Source: Lachnospiraceae bacterium
GTDB lineage: Bacteria; Bacillota; Clostridia; Lachnospirales; Lachnospiraceae
Assembly (NCBI GenBank): GCA_910576125.1
Contig: CAJTHM010000014.1
Location: 113,790 to 177,789, forward strand
DNA length: 64,000 bases
Reading direction: 5' to 3'
The position numbers and the translations under genes are program-made. The stretch's first letter is position 1; the number at the start of each line of letters is the position of its first letter. Under the pieces are notes generated by a model that saw nothing but the letters and a program-made list of their open reading frames with translations, was not told the DNA's origin and did not search any database. Shown here one piece after another: positions 17,988 through 26,857 of this stretch.

Positions 17988-19561
17988 GTCTCGATATTGT
18001 AGAAATTCAGTGCGGCAATCACCATATAGATGACGGTGAACAGTATCAGGAACAGATTCATGATTCCCAGGGCCATCAGTACATTTCCGGCTGCCATGCC
18101 CAACATGGCGCCCATCACGGCGACGAATATGGCGATACTCATAACCAGCATCTGTATCAGCTGCCTGCCTGTGTTGCCCAGGGAACTGCCTGCCACCACC
18201 TGCGCCACCGCTAAGGAGTACAGTTTGTTGGCGGACATGGCTACATAGAAGAGGATGGTGAGCAGGGCTTCCAAAGGTGACAGGCCAGTGATGAAAGCAT
18301 AGGGGATGACCATCAGACAGCCGTTTATGAGGCTCTGCACATGCTGCATCATGGTGGCGGCTATCAGCTTCCGGAAAGGCGTGTCCGGGAGCAGATAGGT
18401 GTAGGGAGATTTCAGCTCCCTGGCCCATTTTCCGCTGAATCCTGTAAAGATGAAAATCATATAAGCCGCCACCACAGGCATGATAAAAACCCGGAAGTTC
18501 TCCAAATCTCCGAATCCCCCCTCGCTACAGTACAGATAGGATATTCCTGCCCCTGTAAGGACTGCCGCTATGGTATTGATATCGAAGATGAAGTATCTGC
18601 TCTTTTTATATTCCAGCAGCTGCCTGTAGAACAGCGCATTGGCGCCGTGTCCCCGCCAGCGGACGCTGGCTTTGGAGAATTTCTGTTTTTTGCCAAGCCG
18701 CCTGGCGGCATTGCCCTGTCTGCGGTTTTCCAGAACTTCCTCATAATCTTCCGCGAACTTTATGGCATCCTCATAATAAGCCCCATTGCATTTCATGCGC
18801 CATGCTGCCGTCAGCACCGCGGCAAACAGCAGGCCATAGCAGATTGTCCCCGCCATGTTTACCGCGGTGGCGCCTGCGAACAGCAGATGCACTACCGCGA
18901 TGTACCAGCCGACTAACGGCACCATCTGTATCATATCGCTGTGCAGGAAATGCGAGACGCTTCTCATGCTGAGGCCTTCCTGCAGATAGGTGAGGATTCC
19001 CATCAGCAGCAGAATGACTACAAGAATGTAGGCGAACTTTGTCACGAGACCACGCTGTTTTTCCCGGATGCGTTCGGAGCCGTAGAGGAGAAGCATGATG
19101 CCGCCCTCCAGAAGATTTTCTATGAAAATGGAAAATATGAAATAAACTGCCAGCCGCCAGCCCTCCACATGGAACAGGACATTGCCGTATACTACAGCGA
19201 ACAGGTTCAGCAGAATCTGCATGAACAGCGTCTTGAGATGGGCATATATCAGCACTTGCTTGGGGCGGACCGGCGAGGGGAACAGAAAGTGCACGTCGCT
19301 GTTGCGGTACACCAGGCCCTTGCGCTTTGCGTAGGCGGTCAGATTGGCCGGAATCATCCAGAAAGCCAGCACTGTCAGCACGGCGGCCATTCCGCCGGAG
19401 GAGTCGATGCCAGCCTGTTCCACCATTACTTTAAGGGAGGCGGGAAGGGCGAACAGGTAGAACAGCAGGACAAGCAGCAGGAAATAAGTCCCCGGCTTGC
19501 GCAGCGCCATTTTGATACGGTTGATCAAGGTCCTTTTATAGAGATATGCTATCGCTCCCAT
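17984..19561 (-). CDS. ABC exporter membrane subunit (PF16962-type)
   Basis: A 525-residue polytopic protein with about ten to twelve membrane segments. It matches the putative ABC exporter family by its start (YLYKRTLINRIKMALRKP), the conserved DVHFLFPSPVRPKQVLIY segment and a long cytoplasmic loop (~270-330). Its start lies four bases after the ATPase stop, with the ribosome site GGGAGG inside the end of the ATPase gene, so the two subunits are coupled. Substrate unknown. Confidence 0.8.
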   Translation of the reverse strand: MGAIAYLYKRTLINRIKMALRKPGTYFLLLVLLFYLFALPASLKVMVEQAGIDSSGGMAAVLTVLAFWMIPANLTAYAKRKGLVYRNSDVHFLFPSPVRPKQVLIYAHLKTLFMQILLNLFAVVYGNVLFHVEGWRLAVYFIFSIFIENLLEGGIMLLLYGSERIREKQRGLVTKFAYILVVILLLMGILTYLQEGLSMRSVSHFLHSDMIQMVPLVGWYIAVVHLLFAGATAVNMAGTICYGLLFAAVLTAAWRMKCNGAYYEDAIKFAEDYEEVLENRRQGNAARRLGKKQKFSKASVRWRGHGANALFYRQLLEYKKSRYFIFDINTIAAVLTGAGISYLYCSEGGFGDLENFRVFIMPVVAAYMIFIFTGFSGKWARELKSPYTYLLPDTPFRKLIAATMMQHVQSLINGCLMVIPYAFITGLSPLEALLTILFYVAMSANKLYSLAVAQVVAGSSLGNTGRQLIQMLVMSIAIFVAVMGAMLGMAAGNVLMALGIMNLFLILFTVIYMVIAALNFYNIET

Positions 19562-19564
19562 GCG

Positions 19565-20281
19565 TTACCTCCCGTTCTGCGCAGGCCGTTCTGCCTGTCC
19601 CGTGACAGAAAAGTAAAGCTCCTCCAGGTCCTCATGGGCCAGCGCTTCTTTCGCGTAGGTGCCCAGGATATGGCCCTTGTCCATGACAAATGTCACATCC
19701 CACAGCTCCTTTACCATTTCCAGCATATGGGTGCTGATCAGTACGGTACATCCCTGGCTTTTCAGTTCCAGAATCTGGGCTTTCAGTTCCTTGATGGCCG
19801 CAGGATCCAGGCCCACCATGGGCTCGTCCAGCAGGATTACTTTCGGCCTGGTGATCAGGGCGCAGCATATGCTGACTTTCTGCATCATTCCTTTGGAGAG
19901 TTCATTGCCCAGCTTCTCCTGCTTGTCGCTCAGTTCAAAGCGCCCGAAGAGGGCAGACACTTCTTCCTCTGAAATGCTTATCCCATAGGCTCTGCTTATG
20001 AATTCTATGTGCTCCCGCACCGTGAGGGCCTCGTACATATAGGGCAGTTCCGGCACATAGGCAAAGCATTTTTTCGCCTCCATGGTGCGGGAATCCTGCC
20101 CCTGGATGCGGACGGCGCCCTTGAAGCGCAGGAGGCCTGCGATGCTTTTGATGACAGTGGATTTTCCGGCGCCGTTGGGGCCTAAAAGGATTCCGATTTT
20201 CCCGTCCGGCACTGTGAAGCCCACATCGTCCGCGGCCAGGGTCTTTCCGTATTTTTTGGTTAAGTGAATGACTTCCAGCAT
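19565..20281 (-). CDS. ABC exporter ATP-binding protein
   Basis: A 238-residue ABC ATPase. Walker A LGPNGAGKST, Q loop FAYVPELP, a signature in degenerate form (ELSKGMMQK rather than LSGG), Walker B KVILLDEPMVGLDP, and H-loop His in LISTHML. It drives the permease encoded immediately downstream. AGGAGG precedes the ATG at 20281. The LSKGM signature is common in CcmA-like exporters. Confidence 0.93.
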   Translation of the reverse strand: MLEVIHLTKKYGKTLAADDVGFTVPDGKIGILLGPNGAGKSTVIKSIAGLLRFKGAVRIQGQDSRTMEAKKCFAYVPELPYMYEALTVREHIEFISRAYGISISEEEVSALFGRFELSDKQEKLGNELSKGMMQKVSICCALITRPKVILLDEPMVGLDPAAIKELKAQILELKSQGCTVLISTHMLEMVKELWDVTFVMDKGHILGTYAKEALAHEDLEELYFSVTGQAERPAQNGR

Positions 20282-20314
20282 GATTCATGTCCTCCTGCGT
20301 CTGTAGTTTATGTC

Positions 20315-21328
20315 TCAGAGCAGCATCACGCCGCCCAGTCCCGCCAGTACGGCAATGATGTATAATAAAGCCAGATGCGCGGGATAAAATGCGTAAAAGA
20401 AATATTTCATCTTCAGTCCCCGGCTGCCATTGTACAGGGCGACGGGGATGACGGCGAAGAAGGCCGGGAGTTCCGAAGGACTCAGGATGCACAGCACCAC
20501 ACAGCCCGCCGCCATGGCTGCCGCCCTGTGCCTGCGCAGCAGATACATCGCCGCCATGGTCAGCACGCCCATGCCTGCATAGTCCGTGCGGAGAAGCTCC
20601 GCCGCTGTCATGCACAGCGCCAGCGCCGTGATGTCAGCGGAAACGGTCTGGATGCGTCCAAGCCCTTTCCGGATTCCATACAGGAGAAAGCCCAGGGCTA
20701 TCACGCTGCCTGAGATGACGGAGAAGATGACGCGTTCCTCGATTTCGAAGAAAACCAGCACATTGCTCTTGGACAGATAGACGGCGGGGAGAACCACGCC
20801 TGTGACAGGGAAAATCATCCGCAGGGCCGCAGGCAGCTTCTTTTCTTTCTGATTTTCGGCTTTCTCAAAGAAGCTGAAAGCACAGAGCGCCAGCAGGCCC
20901 AGCAGGAGAGTGAAATATACGTTCTGATATTCAAAATTAAACGCTTGCCCGCATATGGCGAAATCGAAGGGAATCTCTGAAATCAAAGCGAAAATGCCCA
21001 GGCGCAGGGCGTATTTTTTCACATTCCTGGTTCGCTGGAATCCCTCTACCAGCAGGAAGCAGAAAATGGGAAAACCGAGCCGCCCTATGGCCCTCATGGC
21101 ATTGTAGGCGAGATAAAGGGACGCGTGCTCCTGCTGCCAGACCCAGGCGCCCTGGCTGTCTGCGGCGGAGCGTATGCCCGCCACCAGATATCGTGCGAGC
21201 ACTGAAGCTGCCGCATGATCGATCAGCATGGCGATTACGGCTATGATTTTGATGGTGCTTCCGCTTAAGCCCCGTTTCTCTCCGGACAGGGGAACGGAAG
21301 ACTGTATATTATTTTGTGCGTTATCCAT
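20315..21328 (-). CDS. TraX-family membrane protein
   Basis: A 337-residue integral membrane protein with about eight hydrophobic segments. TraX features seen: the opening STIKIIAVIAMLIDHAA, the RAIGRLGFPIFCFLLVEGF segment, and ISEIPFDFA. In F plasmids TraX acetylates pilin, but chromosomal TraX-like proteins in Firmicutes have no pilin context and probably acylate another surface component. It diverges from the CobW-type gene across ~200 bases. Confidence 0.82.
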   Translation of the reverse strand: MDNAQNNIQSSVPLSGEKRGLSGSTIKIIAVIAMLIDHAAASVLARYLVAGIRSAADSQGAWVWQQEHASLYLAYNAMRAIGRLGFPIFCFLLVEGFQRTRNVKKYALRLGIFALISEIPFDFAICGQAFNFEYQNVYFTLLLGLLALCAFSFFEKAENQKEKKLPAALRMIFPVTGVVLPAVYLSKSNVLVFFEIEERVIFSVISGSVIALGFLLYGIRKGLGRIQTVSADITALALCMTAAELLRTDYAGMGVLTMAAMYLLRRHRAAAMAAGCVVLCILSPSELPAFFAVIPVALYNGSRGLKMKYFFYAFYPAHLALLYIIAVLAGLGGVMLL

Positions 21329-21354
21329 AGTGTGGTTCCTTTCCTGGAAAATTG

Positions 21355-21376
21355 TTGTATGGTTCTATTCATACAA
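21355..21376. promoter_or_regulatory. Inverted repeat in the traX/cobW divergent region
   Basis: TTGTATG (21355-21361) and CATACAA (21370-21376) form a 7-base inverted repeat with an 8-base gap, 29 bases upstream of the traX-like start. It could be a dimeric regulator site. Confidence 0.4.
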
Positions 21377-21454
21377 TAAGCTTTGGGGCGCAATCTGTCA
21401 ATAGTCATCCTGTACATAAAAGCTTTCGGCACTTATGAAATTTTTCTCAACTTA

Positions 21455-21483
21455 TTGACAATCGTTCTTTTTTGGGGGAAAAT
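21455..21483 (+). promoter_or_regulatory. Possible promoter of the His-rich GTPase
   Basis: A perfect TTGACA at 21455-21460 is followed, after 17-18 bases, by a weak A-rich -10 (GAAAAT or AAAATA), 44 bases before the start codon. Confidence 0.45.
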
Positions 21484-21526
21484 AAAAAGAAGCGGGTCCA
21501 AAACCCGGAGAAAGGATGGCGTAAGG

Positions 21527-22816
21527 ATGACAAAGATAGATGTAGTTTCAGGTTTTTTAGGTGCCGGAAAGACCACTTTGATTAAGAAGCTTCTGAAAGA
21601 GGCGCTGGACGGCAGCAAGACTGTGCTGATCGAGAATGAGTTCGGCGAGATCGGCATTGACGGCGGTTTCCTGAAAGAGGCGGGAATCGAAATCAAGGAG
21701 ATGAACTCGGGCTGTATCTGCTGCTCGCTGGTAGGGGATTTCGGGACTTCGTTAAAGGAGGTCATCGAGACCTATGCGCCGGAGCGTATCCTGATTGAGC
21801 CCTCGGGCGTGGGCAAGCTTTCGGATGTGCTGCGGGCAGTGGAGAATGTGGCGGCGGATTTGGATGTGCAGGTGAACAGCGCCGTGGCGGTGGTGGATGC
21901 CTCCAAGGCGAAGATGTATATCAAGAATTTCGGCGAGTTCTTCCTCAATCAGATTGAGTACGCGGGGACGATTATCTTGAGCAGGACGGACAAGGCCAGT
22001 GCCGCGAAAGTGCAGGAGTGCGTGGCGCTGATCAGGGAGCATAACAATAAGGCCACGATTATCACGACGCCCCTGGCGGAGCTGGAGGGCAAGGCGGTCC
22101 TGGAGACCATAGAGGGCGCCGATACTCTGGAGGAGATGATGAAAGAGATGCTGGAGCATACGAAAGAGGAGCATCATCACCATCACGATGGAGAATGCTG
22201 TGAGGGGCATCACCATCATCATGACGGGGAGAGCTGTGAGGAGCATCACCATCATCACGATGGAGAATGCTGCGGGCATGACCATCATCATGACGGGGAG
22301 AGCTGTGAAAAACATGAGCACCATCATCACGATGGAGAATGCTGTGAGGGCCATGAGCACCATCATCACGATGGAGAGAGCTGTGAAAAGCATGAGCACC
22401 ATCATCACGATGGAGAGTGCTGTGAGGGGCATGAGCACCACCATCACCATGAAGAGGAATGCTGCGGCCATGAGCATCACCACCACGATGGGGAGTGCTG
22501 CTGCGGCCATGACCATCATGACCACCACGGCCACCATCATGCGGATGAAGTGTTCACCAGCTGGGGCAGGGAGTCCCCTGCGAAGTTCACCGTGGAGAAG
22601 ATTGAAAGCATTCTGACCGCCCTTGACAGCGGAGAGTACGGCGCCATTCTGCGGGCAAAGGGCATGGTTCCCGGCCAGGACGGCACATGGATATATTACG
22701 ATTATGTGCCCGGGGAGCATGATATCAGGACTGGCAGGCCGGAGGTCACCGGAAAGTTCTGTGTAATCGGTGCGGAGCTGAAAGAGGATAAGCTGGAGGA
22801 ACTGTTCCGGGTATAA
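21527..22816 (+). CDS. COG0523/CobW GTPase with His/Cys-rich repeat tract
   Basis: A 429-residue metal-chaperone GTPase. Residues 1-200 form the G domain: P-loop GFLGAGKTTL, CICC metal-binding motif in the switch region (NSGCICCSLVG) and ILIEPSGVG. Residues ~216-338 are about nine degenerate 11-13-residue repeats of His clusters with DGECC or DGESC. Residues ~340-429 are the CobW C-terminal domain (ILRAKGMV, then GQDGTWIYYDYVPGE). Likely role: GTP-driven delivery or storage of Zn, Ni or Co. The tract is far longer than the few His usual in the family. The start at 21527 is chosen because the G domain begins there. Confidence 0.88.
   Translation: MTKIDVVSGFLGAGKTTLIKKLLKEALDGSKTVLIENEFGEIGIDGGFLKEAGIEIKEMNSGCICCSLVGDFGTSLKEVIETYAPERILIEPSGVGKLSDVLRAVENVAADLDVQVNSAVAVVDASKAKMYIKNFGEFFLNQIEYAGTIILSRTDKASAAKVQECVALIREHNNKATIITTPLAELEGKAVLETIEGADTLEEMMKEMLEHTKEEHHHHHDGECCEGHHHHHDGESCEEHHHHHDGECCGHDHHHDGESCEKHEHHHHDGECCEGHEHHHHDGESCEKHEHHHHDGECCEGHEHHHHHEEECCGHEHHHHDGECCCGHDHHDHHGHHHADEVFTSWGRESPAKFTVEKIESILTALDSGEYGAILRAKGMVPGQDGTWIYYDYVPGEHDIRTGRPEVTGKFCVIGAELKEDKLEELFRV
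22172..22540 (+). repeat. In-frame minisatellite encoding His/Cys repeats
   Basis: Roughly nine tandem units of 33-39 bases inside the GTPase gene. Units alternate between Glu-Cys-Cys and Glu-Ser-Cys versions, which suggests growth by duplication of a two-unit block. All units keep frame. Confidence 0.9.
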
Positions 22817-23106
22817 GTTTATTGCACTGGTTAAACGTATATGGCTGGCGTTATGTAGTCAGGTTACTCGGAAATGTTAACTTTTAAGCAGTATAAGCTC
22901 ACGGGCGCAAAAGGCTTACTGCGGTCCCGCAGCATGGCCTGCGCCCGCGGGCCGTCAAAGTGGCAGACCTATTGACCACGAGGATAAGCAGCACAGGCCG
23001 CGAAGGCGTCCGGAAGAATACGGTACGGAAAAGCCTGCTTCTGGGAAAGCATTCTCACGGAGAGCGGCGGACGGAACCTGTGCATATACAAGCCCTGGTC
23101 GGGCAG
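22817..23106. other. Non-coding gap before second COG0523 gene
   Basis: About 290 bases with no convincing gene. A frame in line with the next gene is open from 22960 but its translation has no recognisable domain. Small GC-rich hairpins occur (CTGCGG/CCGCAG near 22919-22932). No riboswitch class could be matched. Confidence 0.4.
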
Positions 23107-23118
23107 ATGGGAGCGAAG

Positions 23119-24051
23119 ATGAAGCCTGTATATATGATCAATGGTTTTCTGGAGAGCGGCAAGACGGAGTTCATCACGTTCACGCTGGCACAGAATTATT
23201 TCCAGATTAAGGGAAAGACCCTCCTGATTCTCTGCGAGGAGGGAGAGAATGAATATGACCCTGACCTTTTGAAAAAGAGCCGCACCATAGTGGAACTGAT
23301 TGAAAAAGAGGAAGATTTCAATCCGGCGCATCTGACGGATCTGGAGAAGCTGCACAAGCCGGAACGTATCGTTATTGAGTATAACGGTATGTGGAATTTC
23401 AAAAACATGAAACTTCCCTGGTACTGGAAGACAGAGCAGCAGATTACGATAATCGACGGCTCTACTTTTCCCATGTACTATACCAATATGCGTTCCCTGC
23501 TGGCGGAGATGATCCGCAAGTCCGAGATGATTATCTTCAACCGCTGCGATACCGTGCGGGACCAGCTGAATTCTTACAAGAGGAACATCAAGGCGGTGAA
23601 CCCCTCCGCAGACGTGATCTTCGAGGACGCCCAGGGCGAGATTGACGAGATTTTTGAGGAGGATCTCCCCTATGACCTGAATCAGGAGACCATCGTGCTG
23701 GACAATCAGGGCTACGGCATCTGGTACCTGGATTCCATGGACCATCTGGAGCGCTATGTGGGCAAGAAGCTGCAGTTCGTGGCCATGGTGCTGAAGCCGG
23801 AGAATTTCCCCAAGGACTATTTCGTTCCGGGGCGCATGGCCATGACCTGCTGCGCGGACGACATGTCCTTTCTGGGTTATGCCTGCGAGTTCGACGGAGC
23901 AGAGGCATTGAAGCAGAAGGAATGGGTGAAAGTGACGGCCACGGTTTCCAAAGAGTATTGGAAAGACTACAATGGGGAGGGGCCTGTCCTCCATGCAGTC
24001 AGCGTGGAGAAGACCAAAGCGCCCAGGGAGACGATCATCAGCTTTTCCTGA
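23119..24051 (+). CDS. CobW-like GTPase fused to a DUF1980/YcgQ-like domain
   Basis: A 310-residue protein. The N-terminal half is a P-loop domain (GFLESGKTEF near residue 8) with the NRCD segment in the place of NKxD. It lacks the CxCC motif of its upstream neighbour. The C-terminal ~95 residues (KLQFVAMVLKPENFPKDYF, GRMAMTCCADDMSFLG) resemble the soluble domain of YcgQ/TIGR03943 proteins, which partner a permease in zinc-related loci. No YcgR-type permease is nearby. The start at 23119 follows GGGAG; an alternative is 23107. Pairing with the His-rich GTPase suggests a shared metal role. Confidence 0.72.
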   Translation: MKPVYMINGFLESGKTEFITFTLAQNYFQIKGKTLLILCEEGENEYDPDLLKKSRTIVELIEKEEDFNPAHLTDLEKLHKPERIVIEYNGMWNFKNMKLPWYWKTEQQITIIDGSTFPMYYTNMRSLLAEMIRKSEMIIFNRCDTVRDQLNSYKRNIKAVNPSADVIFEDAQGEIDEIFEEDLPYDLNQETIVLDNQGYGIWYLDSMDHLERYVGKKLQFVAMVLKPENFPKDYFVPGRMAMTCCADDMSFLGYACEFDGAEALKQKEWVKVTATVSKEYWKDYNGEGPVLHAVSVEKTKAPRETIISFS

Positions 24052-24075
24052 GACCATGGGAAAGAGGGGCATTCA

Positions 24076-24852
24076 ATGGAAAGAAAGCATTCCGATGAAA
24101 AAGAAATACATCAGCTGAGAAACCGGTTTCATGACCTGGCGGAAAAATCTTTCCAGCAGGGCATCTTTACCTTTACAGGCTTCCTGGGCCTGAGCGAGCA
24201 GGATATTTTCTGGCAGGAGGAGAGCAGGATTTCCCACGCCGGATATCGCCTGGAGGGAGGCTGCGAGGCGGCGGACAGGGTGGTGGCGCGCTTCGGCAAT
24301 CCGGAGGAGCTGGGGTACGAGGTGCCCTTTCCCATTGTCTGCGTTCATATAGAACCTGTGGCGCAGAAGTTCGCGGATGCGCTGTCCCACAGGGATTTTC
24401 TGGGGGCGTTGATGAATCTGGGAATTGAGCGGAGCACCATCGGGGACATCAAGGTTGGAGAGAGCCAGGCCTATCTGTTCTGCCTGGATTCCATTGCGGG
24501 ATTCATCTGCGAAAACTTAAGCCAGGTAAAACATACCAGCGTGAGATGCTCTCTGACAGAAAATATCGGGGAGATTCCCCGGGAACAGCCTCTCGCCGTG
24601 GGGATACAGGTGCAGTCCCTGCGCGCTGACGCCGTGGTGGCAAAGGTCTATAATATGTCCCGGGAGAAGAGCCTGGAACTATTCCGGGCGGGCAAGGTCT
24701 ATGTGGACGGCCGTCTCTGCGAGAACAATTCCCGCCAGCTGATATCCGGGGAGACCGTGAATGCCAGAGGATATGGAAAATTCGTGCTGGCAGGCGAAAC
24801 GAGGGAGACAAAAAAGGGAAAGCTGGCTGTGGATGTGTTGCTGTACCGATAG
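24076..24852 (+). CDS. ylmH: YlmH-type S4-domain RNA-binding protein
   Basis: A 258-residue protein with the YlmH N-terminal region (QGIFTFTGFLGLSEQ; GALMNLGIERSTIGDI) and a C-terminal S4 RNA-binding domain at about 182-245 (VYNMSREKSLELFRAGKVYV). In Gram-positive bacteria YlmH is usually in the division cluster next to sepF and divIVA and has been linked to ribosome rescue. Here it stands apart, 24 bases after the DUF1980-fused gene and 27 before the CmpB gene. Confidence 0.88.
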   Translation: MERKHSDEKEIHQLRNRFHDLAEKSFQQGIFTFTGFLGLSEQDIFWQEESRISHAGYRLEGGCEAADRVVARFGNPEELGYEVPFPIVCVHIEPVAQKFADALSHRDFLGALMNLGIERSTIGDIKVGESQAYLFCLDSIAGFICENLSQVKHTSVRCSLTENIGEIPREQPLAVGIQVQSLRADAVVAKVYNMSREKSLELFRAGKVYVDGRLCENNSRQLISGETVNARGYGKFVLAGETRETKKGKLAVDVLLYR

Positions 24853-24879
24853 ATATGGTTCATACTGACGGGAGTGTAT

Positions 24880-25854
24880 ATGTATTCTTACTCGATTATA
24901 CAATGGTTATTCTTTTTCTATTTTTACTGTTTTGTGGGATGGTGCATCGAATCGTCCTATGTGTCCGTCAAGTCGAAGCAGCTGACGAACCGGGGTTTCA
25001 TGAGAGGGCCTTTCCTGCCGCTGTACGGGAGCGGCGCCATCATGATGCTGGTGGTGTTCATGCCTTTCCGCGACAATATTTTCATGGTCTATGTGGCGGG
25101 ATGTATCGGCGCTACCGTGCTGGAGTATGTGACAGGGGTAACCATGGAGGCGCTGTTCAAGGTGCGGTACTGGGACTATTCCAAGAACAAGTTCAATTTC
25201 CAGGGACATATCTGTCTGGGCACTTCGCTGGCCTGGGGATTTATGACGATTCTGATGACAGAAGTGGTCCATGTGCCAGTGGAGAGTCTGGTATTCTCCA
25301 TGCCGGGCACGGTGCTGAGTGTGGTGACCGGCATCCTGACGGTATACATCGCGGCGGATTTCGCCCTGTCTTTCAAGGCGGCCATCGATCTGCGGGATGT
25401 TCTCGTCAAAATGGAGAAAGTCAAGGAGGAGATGGTGCATATCCAGAAGCGCCTGGATGTGGTCATCGCCCTGACAAGCCAGGAGATGGAGAACTACAAA
25501 TCTGCCCTGGCTGAAAGCGCAGGCATGGCGAAAGAGGAATGGGCCGAGAGCATGGCCATGCATATAGAGGACATCAAATCCGGCATCGAGCGGAAGCTGA
25601 ATCAGGTAAAGGCTATGATTCCTGCCTGGGGCGCGGAGCAGAAGAAAGACATCGGGGAAGAGCTTATGGAACTGAGGACAAAATACGCCATCAATGTGGC
25701 GGACAGGAAGCGGCTGGGGAGGCTTAAGGATTTCTTCCAGCGCGATCTGCTGCGTTCCAATCCGGGCATGACTTCCGTAAGGTTCAGGGAGGCCCTGGAG
25801 GAACTGAAGCGCAGGTCTGTGGGTAAGGATAATGAGGACGAGAGGCAGGACTGA
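24880..25854 (+). CDS. CmpB/PF06541 membrane protein with coiled-coil tail
   Basis: A 324-residue protein of the putative type IV ABC-transporter permease family. The N-terminal ~165 residues hold four to five membrane segments with family motifs (FYCFVGWCIESSYVS, GPFLPLYGSGA, EYVTGVTMEALF, YWDYS). The remaining ~160 residues are charged and helical, probably coiled coil. It starts at ATG 24880 (GGGAG upstream) rather than GTG 24874. A shorter paralogue without the tail lies at 33080-33508. Function is not established for the family. Confidence 0.8.
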   Translation: MYSYSIIQWLFFFYFYCFVGWCIESSYVSVKSKQLTNRGFMRGPFLPLYGSGAIMMLVVFMPFRDNIFMVYVAGCIGATVLEYVTGVTMEALFKVRYWDYSKNKFNFQGHICLGTSLAWGFMTILMTEVVHVPVESLVFSMPGTVLSVVTGILTVYIAADFALSFKAAIDLRDVLVKMEKVKEEMVHIQKRLDVVIALTSQEMENYKSALAESAGMAKEEWAESMAMHIEDIKSGIERKLNQVKAMIPAWGAEQKKDIGEELMELRTKYAINVADRKRLGRLKDFFQRDLLRSNPGMTSVRFREALEELKRRSVGKDNEDERQD

Positions 25855-25876
25855 GGGGCTTTTCGGCTTAAGGGAA

Positions 25877-25912
25877 AGGGGTTGCCGCCTGTGCGGCAGC
25901 CCCTGATTTGTA
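25877..25912 (+). terminator. Probable terminator after the CmpB gene
   Basis: AGGGGTTGCCGC (25877-25888) pairs with GCGGCAGCCCCT (25893-25904) through one wobble. The following tract is only moderately T-rich. Confidence 0.6.
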
Positions 25913-25929
25913 TCTTAAAGAAATCTTAA
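25913..25929. promoter_or_regulatory. Direct repeat, candidate OmpR-type binding site
   Basis: TCTTAA at 25913-25918 is repeated at 25924-25929, start-to-start distance 11 bases, one helical turn. Head-to-tail sites at this spacing are typical for OmpR-family dimers. It lies ~90 bases upstream of the response regulator gene, suggesting autoregulation. Confidence 0.5.
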
Positions 25930-26017
25930 TCAATTGGCCTGTTTTTTGTTAATCGGTCTTTTGGTAGAATGTTTTTGTGATAATCATGATAATCATATGA
26001 GGGAAAGGTATGCGGAC

Positions 26018-26710
26018 ATGTACAATATTTTAATCTGTGACGATGAGAGGGATATCGTAAATGCACTGAAAATTTATCTGAATGACGCTAATTATAGGCT
26101 GTATGAGGCATTTGACGGCAGGGAGGCGCTGAAAATCGTGGAGGAGCGCGACATCCATCTGGTGCTGATGGATATTATGATGCCTGAGATGGACGGCATA
26201 GAGGCCATGGTGAAGATACGGGAGCGGAGCAATGTGCCCGTGATTCTGCTGACGGCCAAGTCCGAGGATGCCGACAAGATTTTAGGGCTGACGGTGGGGG
26301 CCGACGACTACATCACGAAGCCCTTTAATCCGGTGGAGGTGTCCGCCAGGGTGAGGTCCCAGCTGCGCAGGTATATGCAGCTGGGGGCCGGAAATGTGCG
26401 CCAGGAGGTGCTGCGGTGCGGCGGCATCGAGCTGGATGACACGGAGAAAAAGGTGCTGCTGGACGGAGACGAGGTGGCGCTGACGCCTACGGAATATGAG
26501 ATTTTAAAGCTGCTGATGCAGCATCCCGGGCGGGTCTTCTCTCCCAAGGAGATTTACCAGAAGATATGGAACGATCTGCCCTATGGCAGTGAGAATACAG
26601 TGGCGGTACATATCCGGCATATCCGGGAGAAGCTGGAAATCAATCCGGCGGAGCCCAGATATCTTAAGGTGGTGTGGGGGCAGGGCTACAAGTGCGAGAA
26701 GAAGTTCTAA
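26018..26710 (+). CDS. OmpR-family response regulator
   Basis: A 230-residue regulator with an intact receiver: acidic CDDE after strand 1, phospho-acceptor Asp in LVLMDIMMP, Thr in LLTAKS and Lys in ITKPFNP. The winged helix follows at ~130-230 (LTPTEYEILKLLMQHPGR, VAVHIRHIREKLE, VVWGQGYKCEKKF). GAGGGAAAGG precedes the ATG at 26018. The histidine kinase gene starts 147 bases downstream and is the likely partner. Confidence 0.95.
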   Translation: MYNILICDDERDIVNALKIYLNDANYRLYEAFDGREALKIVEERDIHLVLMDIMMPEMDGIEAMVKIRERSNVPVILLTAKSEDADKILGLTVGADDYITKPFNPVEVSARVRSQLRRYMQLGAGNVRQEVLRCGGIELDDTEKKVLLDGDEVALTPTEYEILKLLMQHPGRVFSPKEIYQKIWNDLPYGSENTVAVHIRHIREKLEINPAEPRYLKVVWGQGYKCEKKF

Positions 26711-26763
26711 GTCTGTAAGAGGGGGCATAGCCCACCTCTTTCGTACGCAGAGTAAGAACTTCT
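26700..26763. repeat. Palindrome overlapping the regulator stop codon
   Basis: AGAAGTTCT (26700-26708) and AGAACTTCT (26755-26763) enclose an inner hairpin (AAGAGG/CCTCTT around GGGC/GCCC). The same outer arm occurs in the palindrome after apt at 51177-51217. It separates the regulator from its kinase and may tune expression of the latter. Confidence 0.65.
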
Positions 26764-26857
26764 GGGATTGTATCTATTTTTTTGCGCTGAGGAGGTTTTT
26801 GCCGGGGTGGGCGATGGGGGATGAGGTGGGAGGTGGTTTTGAGGGAAGGGCAGGGTT

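Noticed and set aside
22172..22540. CRISPR-like array
   Set aside because: The repeats are in frame inside a GTPase gene, the units are adjacent without unique spacers, and no cas genes are present.
21752..22720. Long minus-strand frame (322 residues, Met/Val-rich) opposite the His-rich GTPase gene
   Set aside because: It is the complement of the His/Cys repeats. The plus strand has all GTPase motifs, and the minus product has no domain.
22817..23106. Cobalamin or other riboswitch before the DUF1980-fused gene
   Set aside because: I looked for the B12 box and other conserved cores and found none. Only short local hairpins exist.
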